Part shown: piece by piece, positions 13,438 through 21,906 of the stretch
Layout of the letters: every line of letters starts with the position of its first letter
Numbering within the stretch: position 1 is the first letter of the stretch
NCBI GenBank assembly: GCA_020726405.1
Contig: DYSB01000007.1
Span: forward strand, 1-39,377
DNA: 39,377 nucleotides
Source of the DNA: Acetofilamentum sp.
GTDB lineage: Bacteria > CAIWAD01
Direction of reading: 5' to 3'
Translations under genes and position numbers: made by a program
Notes under the pieces: model-generated
What the model saw: only the letters and a program-made list of their open reading frames with translations
What the model was told of the DNA's origin: nothing
Databases searched by the model: none

Positions 13438-15182
13438 TTCTGGGCTCCTTCCGCCTTCAGGGCTTCCAGCCGCGCATCCACGGACTGCAGGAGGAAGCCC
13501 ACGAAAGCCTTCTCCTGCTCGTCCTCGGGCGTCTGGGAGGCCAGTTGGGCGCGCATGGCCGCCAACTGGGCCGGATCGCCCACCTGCTTGATCTGGGCCA
13601 GGGCCATTCGGGCCGGACCCTGCAACTCCGCGGGCAGGGTCGCCAGCGCGGCCGCCTCCGGGCTGGGTGCCGCGCCATCCTTGCGCACCCACCAGGTCAC
13701 CAGGCGATTCTCGGGCTTCAATAGTCCGCCGGCTACGCGCTTGATGTCCGCGGCCGTCACGTCCTGGATCCGCTTGGCGTAGGCCTCCTGCTCGCGCCAG
13801 TCGCCCATTCCGGCGTTCTCGATCAGCGTGAACGCGGCGCGGATGGGGTTCTGCTGCTCGCGGTAGGCATTGGTCAACCAGCCGTTCTTGACCTTCTGCA
13901 ACTCGCGCTCCGGCACATCCTCCGTGACCAGGCGCAGCACCTCGGCGTCCAGCGCGGCTTCCAGCTCCTGGTTGGAGATGTCACCGGCGGCCTCGGCCTC
14001 CAGCTGGAAGGCACCTTCGAGCTTCTTGCGCTCGTAGTAGGCGTAGGCCTGGACGGCTGTCTTGCTTTCTTGGACCAGCTTGCGTTGCAGGCGGCCGGTG
14101 TCCCCGTTGAGCAGGGAGGCGATCACCTCCAGCGCACCAGAATCCACGTGCTTGAAGCCGCCGCAGTGGTAGCGGAAGTTCACGGTGGGATTGACGTCCG
14201 CGGCGCCCACGTAGCGGCTCTCGCCGATCTGGCGGGGCTCAAGGGTGACCACGGGGGGCGGATCCTGGCGCGCTTCCATCCGTCCGAAATAGCGCCGGGC
14301 CAGCTGGACGGCCTCGTCGGTCTTGAAGTCGCCCACCACGATGCCCGTGACGTTGCCCGGCCCGTACCAGCGGTGGTAGTAGTCCTGGGCCTGGGCCATG
14401 CTCAGCTCGCTGACGTCGCTGGCCCAACCGATGATCGGCCAGTGGTAGGGCGAGGCTTGCCAGAAGATGGAGTTGACGGCTTCCTCGTGCATGCCCGTGG
14501 GCGTGGACTCGGTGCGCATGCGGCGCTCCTCGTAGACCACGTCGCGCTCGGCGTAGAGTTCGCGGAAGACCGGGTTGGTCAGCCGGTCGGACTCCAGCCA
14601 GTACCAGAGCTCCAGCTTGTTGGCCGGCAGCACGTTGAAATAGGCGGTCATGTCGTCGCTGGTGAAGGCGTTGCCGAACAGTTCGCCGTTCTTCTGCATG
14701 ATCTGGTCGAACTCGTTGGGGATCATGTTGTCCCGCTGTTCGACCACCAGCTGCTGAAACTCGGCCTCCAGGCGCTGGCAGAGAGTGTCCGCCTCCTGGG
14801 CCTCCTTCAGACTGGCCGCCCGGCCCTGCCGGACTTGCTCGCGCAGCGTGCGGCTGCGCTGGCGGATCCGCTCCTTCAGTTCCTCCTGACGGGCGATCAG
14901 GTCCAGGTCCTTCTGCAGGTCCTTGGTGCCAATGACCTTGGAGCCTTTGAACATCATGTGTTCCAACAGGTGGGTCAGGCCAGTCTGACCGGGAATCTCA
15001 TTGGAGGATCCCACGTGGGCGACCCAGGCTCCCATGAAGCTGGGCGAGGTGTGGTCCTCGATGAACAGGAAGCGCATGCCGTTGTCCAGCATGACCTCCT
15101 TGACGGGTAACGCGGCCTGAGCGGCTCCCAGGGCGAGCAGTGTCAGCAGCAGGCGCAATCCCGTGCGGGGAAATTGTGGCAC
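13434..15182 (-). CDS. M16 zinc metallopeptidase, catalytic subunit
   Basis: A 582-residue secreted or periplasmic protease that begins with GTG at 15182, preceded by GGAGGG seven bases upstream. A signal peptide (about residues 1-24) leads into the M16 fold. The inverted zinc motif HLLEH is at residues 71-75, and the distal glutamate is expected in AERDVVYEERRM. Between these lies an insertion of about 65 residues rich in Glu, Arg, Gln and Leu (LIARQEELKERIRQRSRTL onward), probably a coiled-coil arm. The C-terminal half shows the normal repeat of the fold. It is translationally coupled to the non-catalytic partner downstream. Substrates are not predictable; imported or periplasmic peptides are likely. 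Confidence 0.93.
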   Translation of the reverse strand: MPQFPRTGLRLLLTLLALGAAQAALPVKEVMLDNGMRFLFIEDHTSPSFMGAWVAHVGSSNEIPGQTGLTHLLEHMMFKGSKVIGTKDLQKDLDLIARQEELKERIRQRSRTLREQVRQGRAASLKEAQEADTLCQRLEAEFQQLVVEQRDNMIPNEFDQIMQKNGELFGNAFTSDDMTAYFNVLPANKLELWYWLESDRLTNPVFRELYAERDVVYEERRMRTESTPTGMHEEAVNSIFWQASPYHWPIIGWASDVSELSMAQAQDYYHRWYGPGNVTGIVVGDFKTDEAVQLARRYFGRMEARQDPPPVVTLEPRQIGESRYVGAADVNPTVNFRYHCGGFKHVDSGALEVIASLLNGDTGRLQRKLVQESKTAVQAYAYYERKKLEGAFQLEAEAAGDISNQELEAALDAEVLRLVTEDVPERELQKVKNGWLTNAYREQQNPIRAAFTLIENAGMGDWREQEAYAKRIQDVTAADIKRVAGGLLKPENRLVTWWVRKDGAAPSPEAAALATLPAELQGPARMALAQIKQVGDPAQLAAMRAQLASQTPEDEQEKAFVGFLLQSVDARLEALKAEGAQK

Positions 15183-15209
15183 AGGGGATCCCTCCGGTTA
15201 TACACGAAC

Positions 15210-15239
15210 CGCCGCCCGGCTGTCTCCAGGCGGGCGGCG
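15210..15239 (-). terminator. GC-rich hairpin between rsmE and the M16 operon genes
   Basis: CGCCGCCCG (15210-15218) pairs with CGGGCGGCG (15231-15239) around a 12-base loop. It lies just after the rsmE stop on the minus strand. No T run follows, so it may slow transcription or protect an RNA end rather than terminate fully; the M16 genes may still be read from upstream. Confidence 0.4.
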
Positions 15240-15247
15240 CACGACAA

Positions 15248-15955
15248 TCAGTTGGTTTTCAAGGCCTGAACGACTCCCGTCAGGGCGACGAGGGCCGTTT
15301 CGGCCCGCACCACGTGCGGGCCCAGACTCACCAGGGCCAAACTGCGTTTCATCACGCGCTCAATCTCTTCGGCGGAGAAGCCGCCCTCGGGGCCAGCCAG
15401 CAGGGCCAGACTCCCCTGCCGCTGGTCCAGAGCCGCACCCAACCCGGGGTCCACCACGGGCAGGGCTGTCACGAACGGCAGCTCTCCATCCAGCAGGGCG
15501 GCCAGAGTCGCCGGCGGGGCCAGCTCGGGACGCCAGGGATTGCCGCTCTGCTCCAGCGCGGCGTCGACGATCCGGCCCAGCCGGGCCAGGTCCGGCGGCC
15601 GCTTCTGGTTGCCGCTGCGCGCGCTGCTGAAGGGCACGATGCGCCAGATTCCCAGCTCCGTCAGTTTTTCCACCGCCCACTCCAGCCGGTCCGGGCGGAT
15701 CAGCGGCAGCCAGGCCTCAAACTTCAGCGCCGGCTCGGCTTCCCGGCGCAGCGCCTGACAGGCCAGTCGCGCCTGGCGGTCCGCCGACTCCAGCCGGGCT
15801 GCGGCCCGACCCCCGCAACCGTCCAGCAACTCCAACTCCTGGCCGGCGGCGGCGCGCAGCACACGCAGCAGATGGTGGCTGGCGGCGGCGTCCAACCGCA
15901 CCTCGCCCCCGGCCGTGGGCAGGGAATCCAGTAGCAGGCGCGGAACCCGGTTCAT
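15248..15955 (-). CDS. rsmE: 16S rRNA (uracil-1498 N3)-methyltransferase RsmE
   Basis: A 235-residue SPOUT-class methyltransferase that methylates U1498 of 16S rRNA in the assembled small subunit. The N-terminal PUA-like domain contains SHHLLRVLRAAAGQELELLDG. The C-terminal trefoil-knot domain has the SAM-binding blocks LLAGPEGGFSAEE and SLGPHVVRAETALVAL, both diagnostic of RsmE. The ATG at 15955 overlaps the rhomboid stop by four bases and gives the normal family length. It is a housekeeping gene placed between two envelope-related genes. Confidence 0.94.
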   Translation of the reverse strand: MNRVPRLLLDSLPTAGGEVRLDAAASHHLLRVLRAAAGQELELLDGCGGRAAARLESADRQARLACQALRREAEPALKFEAWLPLIRPDRLEWAVEKLTELGIWRIVPFSSARSGNQKRPPDLARLGRIVDAALEQSGNPWRPELAPPATLAALLDGELPFVTALPVVDPGLGAALDQRQGSLALLAGPEGGFSAEEIERVMKRSLALVSLGPHVVRAETALVALTGVVQALKTN

Positions 15956-16821
15956 GGACGCAGCGCCTTGCGCGCCTTGAGCCAGCGCGACGCCTCGTCC
16001 AGGAAGGCCCGTTCCCGGGGCTCCAGCGAACCCAGTCCCTGCCGGGAGACTTTGCCCAGCAGGTCGTCCAACCGGCGCTCGATCTGGTCCTCGTCGCTGG
16101 CGTCCGTCAGGCGGAAAGGATCTGAGTCCGGCGCAGCTGGCCGCGTGCCTGCCCGCCGCAGGTGGCGCAGCATGCGGCGCCGGTGCCACCAGAGCCGCCA
16201 GGCCCGGCGGGCCGGACCGAAGTAGAGCAGGGCCAGGCCCGAGAGCATGCCGCCCAGGTGGGCGAAATGCGCCACGCCGTCCTGGCTTTGGACCACGCCG
16301 GAGAAGAGCGCCAAGCCGGCGAAGACCAGGGCCAGCACGCCGGCGCGGACCGGAATCAGTCCTAAAAAGAGCAGGCGGCGCTGGCGGAAGAGCAGGCCGT
16401 AGGCCGCTATCAGTCCGTAAACCACGCCCGAGGCTCCCATCACGCCCGAGGCCTGGCCCGTGCGCCAGGTGTCCAGCACGGCGTGGCTGAGCCCGGCGCC
16501 CACGGCGCAGACCAGCGAGTACAACCAGTACGAGCGCGCGCCCCACAGCCGCTCCAGTTCCGTGCCAAACACCCAGAGTCCCAGCAGGTTGAACAGCAGA
16601 TGCAGGAAGTTCTGGTGCAGGAGCGCATAGCTGAGCAGCTGCCAGAGCCGGCCCTGCAGCAGGGCTTCCTCCGGTCGCAGGACGCCCCAGGCCTCCAGGC
16701 CCAGCGGCGCCTGGAGCAGATAGACCGCCACCAGCAGGATGGCCTGGGCGCGCAGGGCCGGGCCGGGCCGCCCCAGCGGGTCCAGCTCGCGCCAGCCTTC
16801 ATATGTGTGGCTCAGGCTCAT
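15952..16821 (-). CDS. Rhomboid-family intramembrane serine protease
   Basis: A 289-residue membrane protein with about six hydrophobic segments. The rhomboid signatures are visible: [18 protein letters not shown] in the second transmembrane helix, catalytic Ser in GASGVVYGL, and catalytic His in [10 protein letters not shown]. Rhomboids cut other membrane proteins within or near the bilayer. A soluble C-terminal tail of about 85 residues, charged and arginine-rich ([17 protein letters not shown] onward), follows the last helix and is longer than in minimal rhomboids. The ATG at 16821 was chosen; a TTG at 16836 would add five residues. Neither has a strong ribosome-binding site. Confidence 0.9.
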   Translation of the reverse strand: MSLSHTYEGWRELDPLGRPGPALRAQAILLVAVYLLQAPLGLEAWGVLRPEEALLQGRLWQLLSYALLHQNFLHLLFNLLGLWVFGTELERLWGARSYWLYSLVCAVGAGLSHAVLDTWRTGQASGVMGASGVVYGLIAAYGLLFRQRRLLFLGLIPVRAGVLALVFAGLALFSGVVQSQDGVAHFAHLGGMLSGLALLYFGPARRAWRLWWHRRRMLRHLRRAGTRPAAPDSDPFRLTDASDEDQIERRLDDLLGKVSRQGLGSLEPRERAFLDEASRWLKARKALRP

Positions 16822-16866
16822 GCCCCAAGGTGTCAAACAGGGCGGGGGCCCGCAACGCGCCTCGCC

Positions 16867-16914
16867 GGGATGGCCGCCGGGATGGCCGCCGGGACGGCCG
16901 CCGGGACGGCGCGA
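16867..16914. repeat. 12-base tandem repeat, four units
   Basis: GGGATGGCCGCC occurs twice exactly, followed by GGGACGGCCGCC and a diverging fourth unit. It fills part of the divergent spacer between the rhomboid gene and rpsU and lies just upstream of the probable rpsU promoter. It is a likely slippage-prone microsatellite. Confidence 0.75.
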
Positions 16915-16919
16915 GCTTC

Positions 16920-16948
16920 TTGCGCATGGGTGAAGGAGATGCTACTCT
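16920..16948 (+). promoter_or_regulatory. Candidate promoter of rpsU
   Basis: TTGCGC (16920-16925) and TACTCT (16943-16948) are 17 bases apart, and TGC directly before the second box gives an extended -10. The boxes match the consensus only partly. The leader to the ATG at 16990 would be about 35 bases. Confidence 0.35.
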
Positions 16949-16989
16949 TACGGGTTCCCAAGTCTATTGCGCTGGAAGGAGGTGACGGC

Positions 16990-17199
16990 ATGGCGCACAT
17001 TCGAGTTCGCGAAGGCGAGCCGTTCGATCGGGCTTTCCGCCGGTTCACAAAATCGTGCGAGAAAGCGGGCATCCTGAGCGAACTGAGGCGCAAACAGCGC
17101 TACGACAAGCCCTCCGAGATCCGCAAGCGGATGATGAATGCCGCGAAGCGCAAGCAGCGCAAGCTGATGTCTGAGCAGCGTCGTCAGGGCCTGATCTGA
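16990..17199 (+). CDS. rpsU: 30S ribosomal protein bS21
   Basis: A 69-residue basic protein of the small ribosomal subunit. The family pattern is clear: [20 protein letters not shown], then a helix rich in Arg and Lys ([16 protein letters not shown]). It was located by its AAGGAGGTGA ribosome-binding site (16976-16985), a near-perfect match to the 16S rRNA tail, seven bases from GGAGG to the ATG. It is transcribed alone, divergent from the rhomboid gene and closed by a strong terminator. Such an extended Shine-Dalgarno fits the role of bS21 near the anti-Shine-Dalgarno region of the ribosome. Confidence 0.95.
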   Translation: MAHIRVREGEPFDRAFRRFTKSCEKAGILSELRRKQRYDKPSEIRKRMMNAAKRKQRKLMSEQRRQGLI

Positions 17200-17243
17200 C
17201 GAACTGTCGCGGGGCCTGAGGGCTCCGCCGGACCTGTTCCTTC

Positions 17244-17281
17244 AGCCCCGCTTCTCCGCACGGCGAAGCGGGGCTTTGTTG
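17244..17281 (+). terminator. Rho-independent terminator after rpsU
   Basis: AGCCCCGCTTC (17244-17254) pairs perfectly with GAAGCGGGGCT (17265-17275) around a 10-base loop, followed by TTTGTTG. This is the most classical terminator in the window along with the one at 32586. Confidence 0.88.
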
Positions 17282-17315
17282 CTATTCGAGAACCCAAGCA
17301 TGGGGGAATGCAGCC

Positions 17316-19091
17316 ATGATGCGCAGCCACACTTGCGGGCAGTTGAGGGCGGAGGATGAGGGCCGCCGGGTCCGGCTGGCCGGCTGGGTCAACCGCGTGC
17401 GCAACTTGGGGGGCTTCTGCTTCCTGGACCTGCGCGACCGCTATGGCATGATCCAGGTGGTCTTCGAGCCCGAGCGTCAGGAGCTGATGGACGCCGCCGG
17501 CCGCCTGCACATGGAAAGCGTGATCCTCGTGGAGGGCGTCGTGCGCCGCCGGCCGGGCTCCATGGCCAACCAGGAGCTGGCCACGGGCGAGATCGAGCTG
17601 CTGGCCGAGTCTTGCAAGCTGCTCTCGCGCGCCGACGTGCTGCCCTTCACCCTGGAGGCGGAGGACACGGCGGGCGAGGATCTGCGCCTTAAGCATCGCT
17701 ACCTGGATTTGCGCCGCCCCACCAAGTCGCGCTACCTGCTGCTGCGCCACCGCATGGCCCAGGCCGTGCGCCGCACGCTGGACGGGCTGGAGTTCCTCGA
17801 GGTCGAGACACCGATCCTGATGAAGTCCACACCCGAGGGCGCGCGCGATTACCTGGTGCCCAGCCGCATCCACGCGGGCTGTTTCTACGCGCTGCCCCAA
17901 AGTCCGCAGACCTACAAGCAACTGCTGATGGTTTCCGGCTTCGACCGCTATTTCCAGATCGTCAAGTGCTTCCGCGACGAGGACCTGCGCAGCGACCGCC
18001 AGCCCGAGTTCACCCAGATCGACATCGAGCTCTCTTTCGGTGATGAGCTGGATGTGCAGGACACGGCCGAGGCCGTGATGGCCGGGCTGTTCCGCGAGAT
18101 CAAGGGCGAGGAGCTGCCCCTGCCGCTGCCCCGCCTGACCTGGCGCGAGGCCATGGACCGCTTCGGCAGCGACAAGCCCGACCTGCGCATCCCGCTGGAG
18201 ATCCGCGAGCTGGGCGCCCTGGCGGCGTCCTCCAACTTCGGCGTGTTCCAGCAGGCGCTGGAGCAGGGCGGCGTGCTGCGCGGGCTGGTCTTCCCTGGTC
18301 TGGCCGAGGAGTTCAGCCGCAAGAAGATCGACGCGCTGCAGGACTACGCGCGTCACCTGGGCGGCCAGGGCGTGGTGGTGGTGCGCTGGACGGCCGAGGG
18401 CCTCTCCAGCCAGATCGGCAAGTTCACGGGCGAAGAATGGCTGAAGAGCGCGGTCGCGGCTGCCGGAGCCACCCAGGGCGACCTGCTGGTGCTGGCGGCG
18501 GGCGAGTACCGCCTGGTCTGCAAACTGCTCGGCAACATGCGCCTGCGCCTGGCCAAGGAACACGGCCTGCTGGACGCCTCGGCGCACAAGCTGCTCTGGG
18601 TGACAGACTTCCCCATGTTCGAATACGACGACGAGGAGCAGCGCTGGATGGCCGCGCACCATCCCTTCACGCAGCCCAACGCCGAGCAGCTGGCCGCCGG
18701 CGTGCCCGAATCCGATCTGCTCAGCCGCGGCTACGACCTGGTGATGGACGGCCAGGAGATCGCCGGCGGCAGTGTGCGCATCCACGAGCGCGAGATGCAG
18801 GCCCGGGTCTTCCGCATGCTGGGCATCTCCGACGAGGAGGCCCAGGAGAAGTTCGGCTTCCTGCTGGAGGCCTTCCGCTACGGCACGCCACCGCATGCCG
18901 GCTGCGCATTCGGCTTCGACCGGTTGGTGATGATCTTCGGCGGCACGGAGAACATCCGCGACGTGATCGCCTTCCCCAAGACCAACCGCGCGGCCTCGCC
19001 CATGGACGGCTGTCCGGGCCGCGTGGACGCGCGCCAGCTGGACGAGCTGCATTTGAAGATCGTGGGTGACAAGCCTGGCGGAGACGCCTGA
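17316..19091 (+). CDS. aspS: Aspartate-tRNA ligase
   Basis: A 591-residue class IIb synthetase that charges tRNA-Asp. The N-terminal anticodon-binding OB fold shows GWVNRVRNLGGFCFLDLRDR. Motif 2 is in FRDEDLRSDRQPEFTQIDIE and motif 3 in FGFDRLVMIFGG. The bacterial GAD insertion lies between them (roughly residues 290-420). The residue after RN in the OB-fold loop is Leu, as in discriminating bacterial enzymes, rather than the His common in non-discriminating ones; this is suggestive only. Translation starts at one of two adjacent ATGs (17316 or 17319). The stop overlaps the phoH start by one base, so aspS leads the following run of genes. Confidence 0.97.
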   Translation: MMRSHTCGQLRAEDEGRRVRLAGWVNRVRNLGGFCFLDLRDRYGMIQVVFEPERQELMDAAGRLHMESVILVEGVVRRRPGSMANQELATGEIELLAESCKLLSRADVLPFTLEAEDTAGEDLRLKHRYLDLRRPTKSRYLLLRHRMAQAVRRTLDGLEFLEVETPILMKSTPEGARDYLVPSRIHAGCFYALPQSPQTYKQLLMVSGFDRYFQIVKCFRDEDLRSDRQPEFTQIDIELSFGDELDVQDTAEAVMAGLFREIKGEELPLPLPRLTWREAMDRFGSDKPDLRIPLEIRELGALAASSNFGVFQQALEQGGVLRGLVFPGLAEEFSRKKIDALQDYARHLGGQGVVVVRWTAEGLSSQIGKFTGEEWLKSAVAAAGATQGDLLVLAAGEYRLVCKLLGNMRLRLAKEHGLLDASAHKLLWVTDFPMFEYDDEEQRWMAAHHPFTQPNAEQLAAGVPESDLLSRGYDLVMDGQEIAGGSVRIHEREMQARVFRMLGISDEEAQEKFGFLLEAFRYGTPPHAGCAFGFDRLVMIFGGTENIRDVIAFPKTNRAASPMDGCPGRVDARQLDELHLKIVGDKPGGDA

Positions 19092-20098
19092 TGCGCGGAG
19101 TGCCGGCCACCACCGGCCGCGCGGCCGCGGACGACGGGCTGACCCTCTCCCTTAAGGGCGTGGAGCCCCAGGCCCTGTTCGGACCCGGGGACGTGTACAT
19201 CCGCAAGATCGAGGAGGTCTTCAGCGCGCGGCTGGCCTTGCGCGCCGGCGACCTGCAGATCGTCTCCAGCCGCAGCGACGCCGGCCGTCTGAAGCACGCC
19301 CTGCTGGAGCTGGTGGCCATCCTCAAGCGCAAGGGCCAGCTGGAGCTGCAGGACGTGGACACGGTGCTGCGCCTCTCACTGGCGGAGGGCGGGCCGGTCC
19401 AGGATCCCGCGGGCAATTCCGTCGTGGTCAACACGCCCACCGGAGCGCTGCGCACCCGCAGCCCGGGGCAGGAGCGGCTGGTCCAGGCCGCCTGGGCGAA
19501 CCTGGTGACGTTCGCCATCGGCCCGGCTGGCACGGGCAAGACCTACCTGGCCGTGGCCATGGCCGTGGCGGCTCTGCTGGAACGCAGCGTGCAGCGCATC
19601 GTGCTGACGCGCCCGGCGGTGGAGGCCGGGGAGAACCTGGGCTTCCTGCCCGGCGACCTGAAGATGAAGGTCGATCCCTACCTGCGCCCGCTCTACGACA
19701 GCCTGTTCGACATGATGGACCCCGAGCGCATGGCCCGGCTGATGGAGCAGCAGATTGTCGAGGTGGCCCCGCTGGCCTTCATGCGCGGCCGCACGCTCAA
19801 CAATTCCTTCATCATCCTGGACGAGGCCCAGAACACCACGCCGGGCCAGATGAAGATGTTCCTCACGCGGCTGGGACAGAACAGCAAGGTGCTCGTGACC
19901 GGCGACGTCACCCAGATCGACCTGGCCGAACCCTCCCAGAGCGGCCTTGTGCAGATCCGCGCCGTGCTGCGCGGGGTGAAGGACGTGGCCTTCGTGGAGC
20001 TTGAAAAGGCCGACGTAGTTCGCCATCGTTTGGTACGCGACATCATTCACGCCTATGAGGAGTATGACGGCCGTGCAACACGACCAACAGGTGACTGA
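19091..20098 (+). CDS. ybeZ: PhoH-family ATPase (PhoL/YbeZ type)
   Basis: A 335-residue cytoplasmic ATPase of the PhoH family, thought to act in RNA metabolism and ribosome maturation. A short N-terminal nucleic-acid-binding-like region precedes the P-loop domain. Walker A is GPAGTGKT at 144-151 and Walker B is FIILDEAQN at 240-248, with RPAVEAGENLGFLPGDLKMK between them, a family hallmark. It is followed by ybeY and a corC-like gene, reproducing the conserved ybeZ-ybeY-ybeX order of many bacteria. Its end overlaps ybeY by 44 bases. A second, longer PhoH protein lies at 22495. Confidence 0.94.
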   Translation: MRGVPATTGRAAADDGLTLSLKGVEPQALFGPGDVYIRKIEEVFSARLALRAGDLQIVSSRSDAGRLKHALLELVAILKRKGQLELQDVDTVLRLSLAEGGPVQDPAGNSVVVNTPTGALRTRSPGQERLVQAAWANLVTFAIGPAGTGKTYLAVAMAVAALLERSVQRIVLTRPAVEAGENLGFLPGDLKMKVDPYLRPLYDSLFDMMDPERMARLMEQQIVEVAPLAFMRGRTLNNSFIILDEAQNTTPGQMKMFLTRLGQNSKVLVTGDVTQIDLAEPSQSGLVQIRAVLRGVKDVAFVELEKADVVRHRLVRDIIHAYEEYDGRATRPTGD

Positions 20099-20624
20099 AG
20101 GCGACGCTTCCTTTTCCTTCCCCCAGCCCGAACTTGAGGACCCCGACGGTCGAAGTCCCAGGCTGCTTGAGATTGAAATCACCCATCCCTCCATCCGGGC
20201 CAATCGGCGCGTGCTGCGCCGGATCGTCCTGCACGCCCTGCGGGAGGAATCCCTCCGGCACCGCGAGCTGACCCTGGCCCTGGTGGACCCGGCGGAGATG
20301 CAGCGGCTCAACCGCGAGTTCCACGGCGCCGACGAGCCCACGGACCACCTGGGCTTCCAGTACGACGCGCCGCCGGGCGAAGTCTCCGGCGACATCTTCG
20401 TCTGTCCGGCCGTCTGCGCCGAGCAGTCCGTCCATTGGCAGGAGACGCCGCGCCGGGAACTGGCGCGCGTGGTCCTGCACGGCGTCCTGCACCTGGCCGG
20501 CTGGCGCGACGACACACCCGCCCGCCGCCGCCGCATGCACGTCCGCGAGGACGAGCTGCTGGGCGGCCTGCAGGCCCTGCGCGAGCCCGCTGCCTGGCTG
20601 GAGGGCCCCGCCCATGTTCGCTGA
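20055..20624 (+). CDS. ybeY: Endoribonuclease YbeY
   Basis: A 189-residue zinc-dependent RNase needed for 16S rRNA 3'-end maturation and ribosome quality control in other bacteria. The fold is recognisable in LTLALVDPAEMQRLNREFHG and TDHLGFQYD. The metal site is HGVLHLAGWRDD, where the third ligand, usually His in a YDH motif, is replaced by Asp. Similar replacements are known in FCB-group proteins, so activity is still likely. An N-terminal extension of about 35 residues precedes the usual start. The ATG at 20055 overlaps phoH; an ATG at 20064 is the alternative. It overlaps the corC-like gene by 11 bases. Confidence 0.92.
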   Translation: MRSMTAVQHDQQVTEGDASFSFPQPELEDPDGRSPRLLEIEITHPSIRANRRVLRRIVLHALREESLRHRELTLALVDPAEMQRLNREFHGADEPTDHLGFQYDAPPGEVSGDIFVCPAVCAEQSVHWQETPRRELARVVLHGVLHLAGWRDDTPARRRRMHVREDELLGGLQALREPAAWLEGPAHVR

Positions 20625-21906
20625 GCTGCTGCTCTTCGTGCTGCTGCTGGTGCTCTCGGCCTTCTTCTCCAGCAGCGAGACCGCCTTCTTCAGTCTGAAC
20701 AAGCTCCAGATGAAGGAGCTGCGCGAGGACGACGAGCTTTCCGGCCGGCGCGCGGCGCGGCTGCTGGCCCGGCCCCAGCGCCTGCTGGTGACCATCCTTG
20801 TGGGCAACACGGTGGTGAACACGGCGGCGGCCACGCTGGCCACGCTCATCGCCACCCGCTGGCCCCAGGTCAGCGGCCTGGCCATGGAAGTGGTCATTCC
20901 CGTCCAGGTGGTCGCGGTGACCCTGGTGCTGCTGCTGGTCTCCGAGGTGACGCCCAAGGCCCTGGCCTTCCGCCACAACGAGGCGCTGGCGCGCAGCGCG
21001 GCCCTGCCGATGCTGGGCGCCCAACTGCTCTTCTGGCCGCTGGTCAAACCCGTGCTGGCCCTGACCCACCGCGTGCGGCACCACCTGCAGGGCTCCAACC
21101 GCCTGCTGTTCACGCCGGACGAACTCAAGGCCCTGATGGAGGTGGGCCAGGAGCAGGGCAGCCTGGAGGAAGACGAGAAGAAGCTCATCCACAGCATCTT
21201 CGAGTTCGGCGAGACCACGGTGCGCGAGGTGATGGTGCCGCGCATCGACATGGTCTGTCTGCCCCACGACGCGGGCTTCGACGAGGCCGTCGACCTGATC
21301 CGCCGCGAGGGCCACAGCCGCATCCCCATGTTTCGCGAACAAGTGGACAACGTGGTGGGCATCCTCTACGCCAAGGACCTGATCCCCTTTCTGCAGCAGG
21401 ACCAGACGCCGCAGTCGCTTGATCAGCTTGCGCGCCTGCCCTACTTTGTTCCGGAGGGCAAGAAGATCGACGAGCTCCTGCGGGAGTTCCAGGCCAACCA
21501 CATCCATATGGCCATCGTGGTGGACGAGTACGGCGGCACGGCCGGGCTGGTCACGCTGGAGGACATCCTCGAGGAGATCGTCGGGGAGATCCAGGACGAG
21601 TTCGACGCCGAGGCACCGCCCTGGCGCCGCACGGCGGATGAGGGCTGGGTCTTCGACTCCGGTATGCTGCTGGAGGACGTCAATGCCCTGTTGGAAGAGG
21701 ATGTGCTGCCCACGGTGGAGGACTACGAGACCCTGGGCGGGTTCATCTACGAGTTGGCCGGAGAAGTGCCCAAGGCGGGATCCCGGTTCGAGCACGTGGG
21801 TTGGAGCTTCACGGTGATGACCATGAAGCGCCATCGCATCGGACTGGTGAAGGCCATGCGCCTGGAGGCGACGGAGCTGCATGAGCGCGACGGGTCTGAG
21901 AAATAA
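20614..21906 (+). CDS. HlyC/CorC-family transporter with CNNM and CBS domains
   Basis: A 430-residue inner-membrane protein. The N-terminal CNNM (DUF21) domain has the opening helix with FFSSSETAFFSL and further hydrophobic segments (roughly residues 1-150). A pair of CBS domains follows (VMVPRIDMVCLPHDA and onward, about 205-330), then a C-terminal CorC/HlyC domain (about 345-425). Members are linked to magnesium or cobalt export, and in Bacteroidota the related GldE acts near gliding genes. The position directly after ybeZ-ybeY is the ybeX site, though classical YbeX lacks the membrane part. It overlaps ybeY by 11 bases and the next gene by 26. Confidence 0.9.
   Translation: MFAELLLFVLLLVLSAFFSSSETAFFSLNKLQMKELREDDELSGRRAARLLARPQRLLVTILVGNTVVNTAAATLATLIATRWPQVSGLAMEVVIPVQVVAVTLVLLLVSEVTPKALAFRHNEALARSAALPMLGAQLLFWPLVKPVLALTHRVRHHLQGSNRLLFTPDELKALMEVGQEQGSLEEDEKKLIHSIFEFGETTVREVMVPRIDMVCLPHDAGFDEAVDLIRREGHSRIPMFREQVDNVVGILYAKDLIPFLQQDQTPQSLDQLARLPYFVPEGKKIDELLREFQANHIHMAIVVDEYGGTAGLVTLEDILEEIVGEIQDEFDAEAPPWRRTADEGWVFDSGMLLEDVNALLEEDVLPTVEDYETLGGFIYELAGEVPKAGSRFEHVGWSFTVMTMKRHRIGLVKAMRLEATELHERDGSEK

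Noticed and set aside
16867-16914. CRISPR array
   Set aside because: Units of 12 bases lie directly end to end without spacers, and there are no cas genes.
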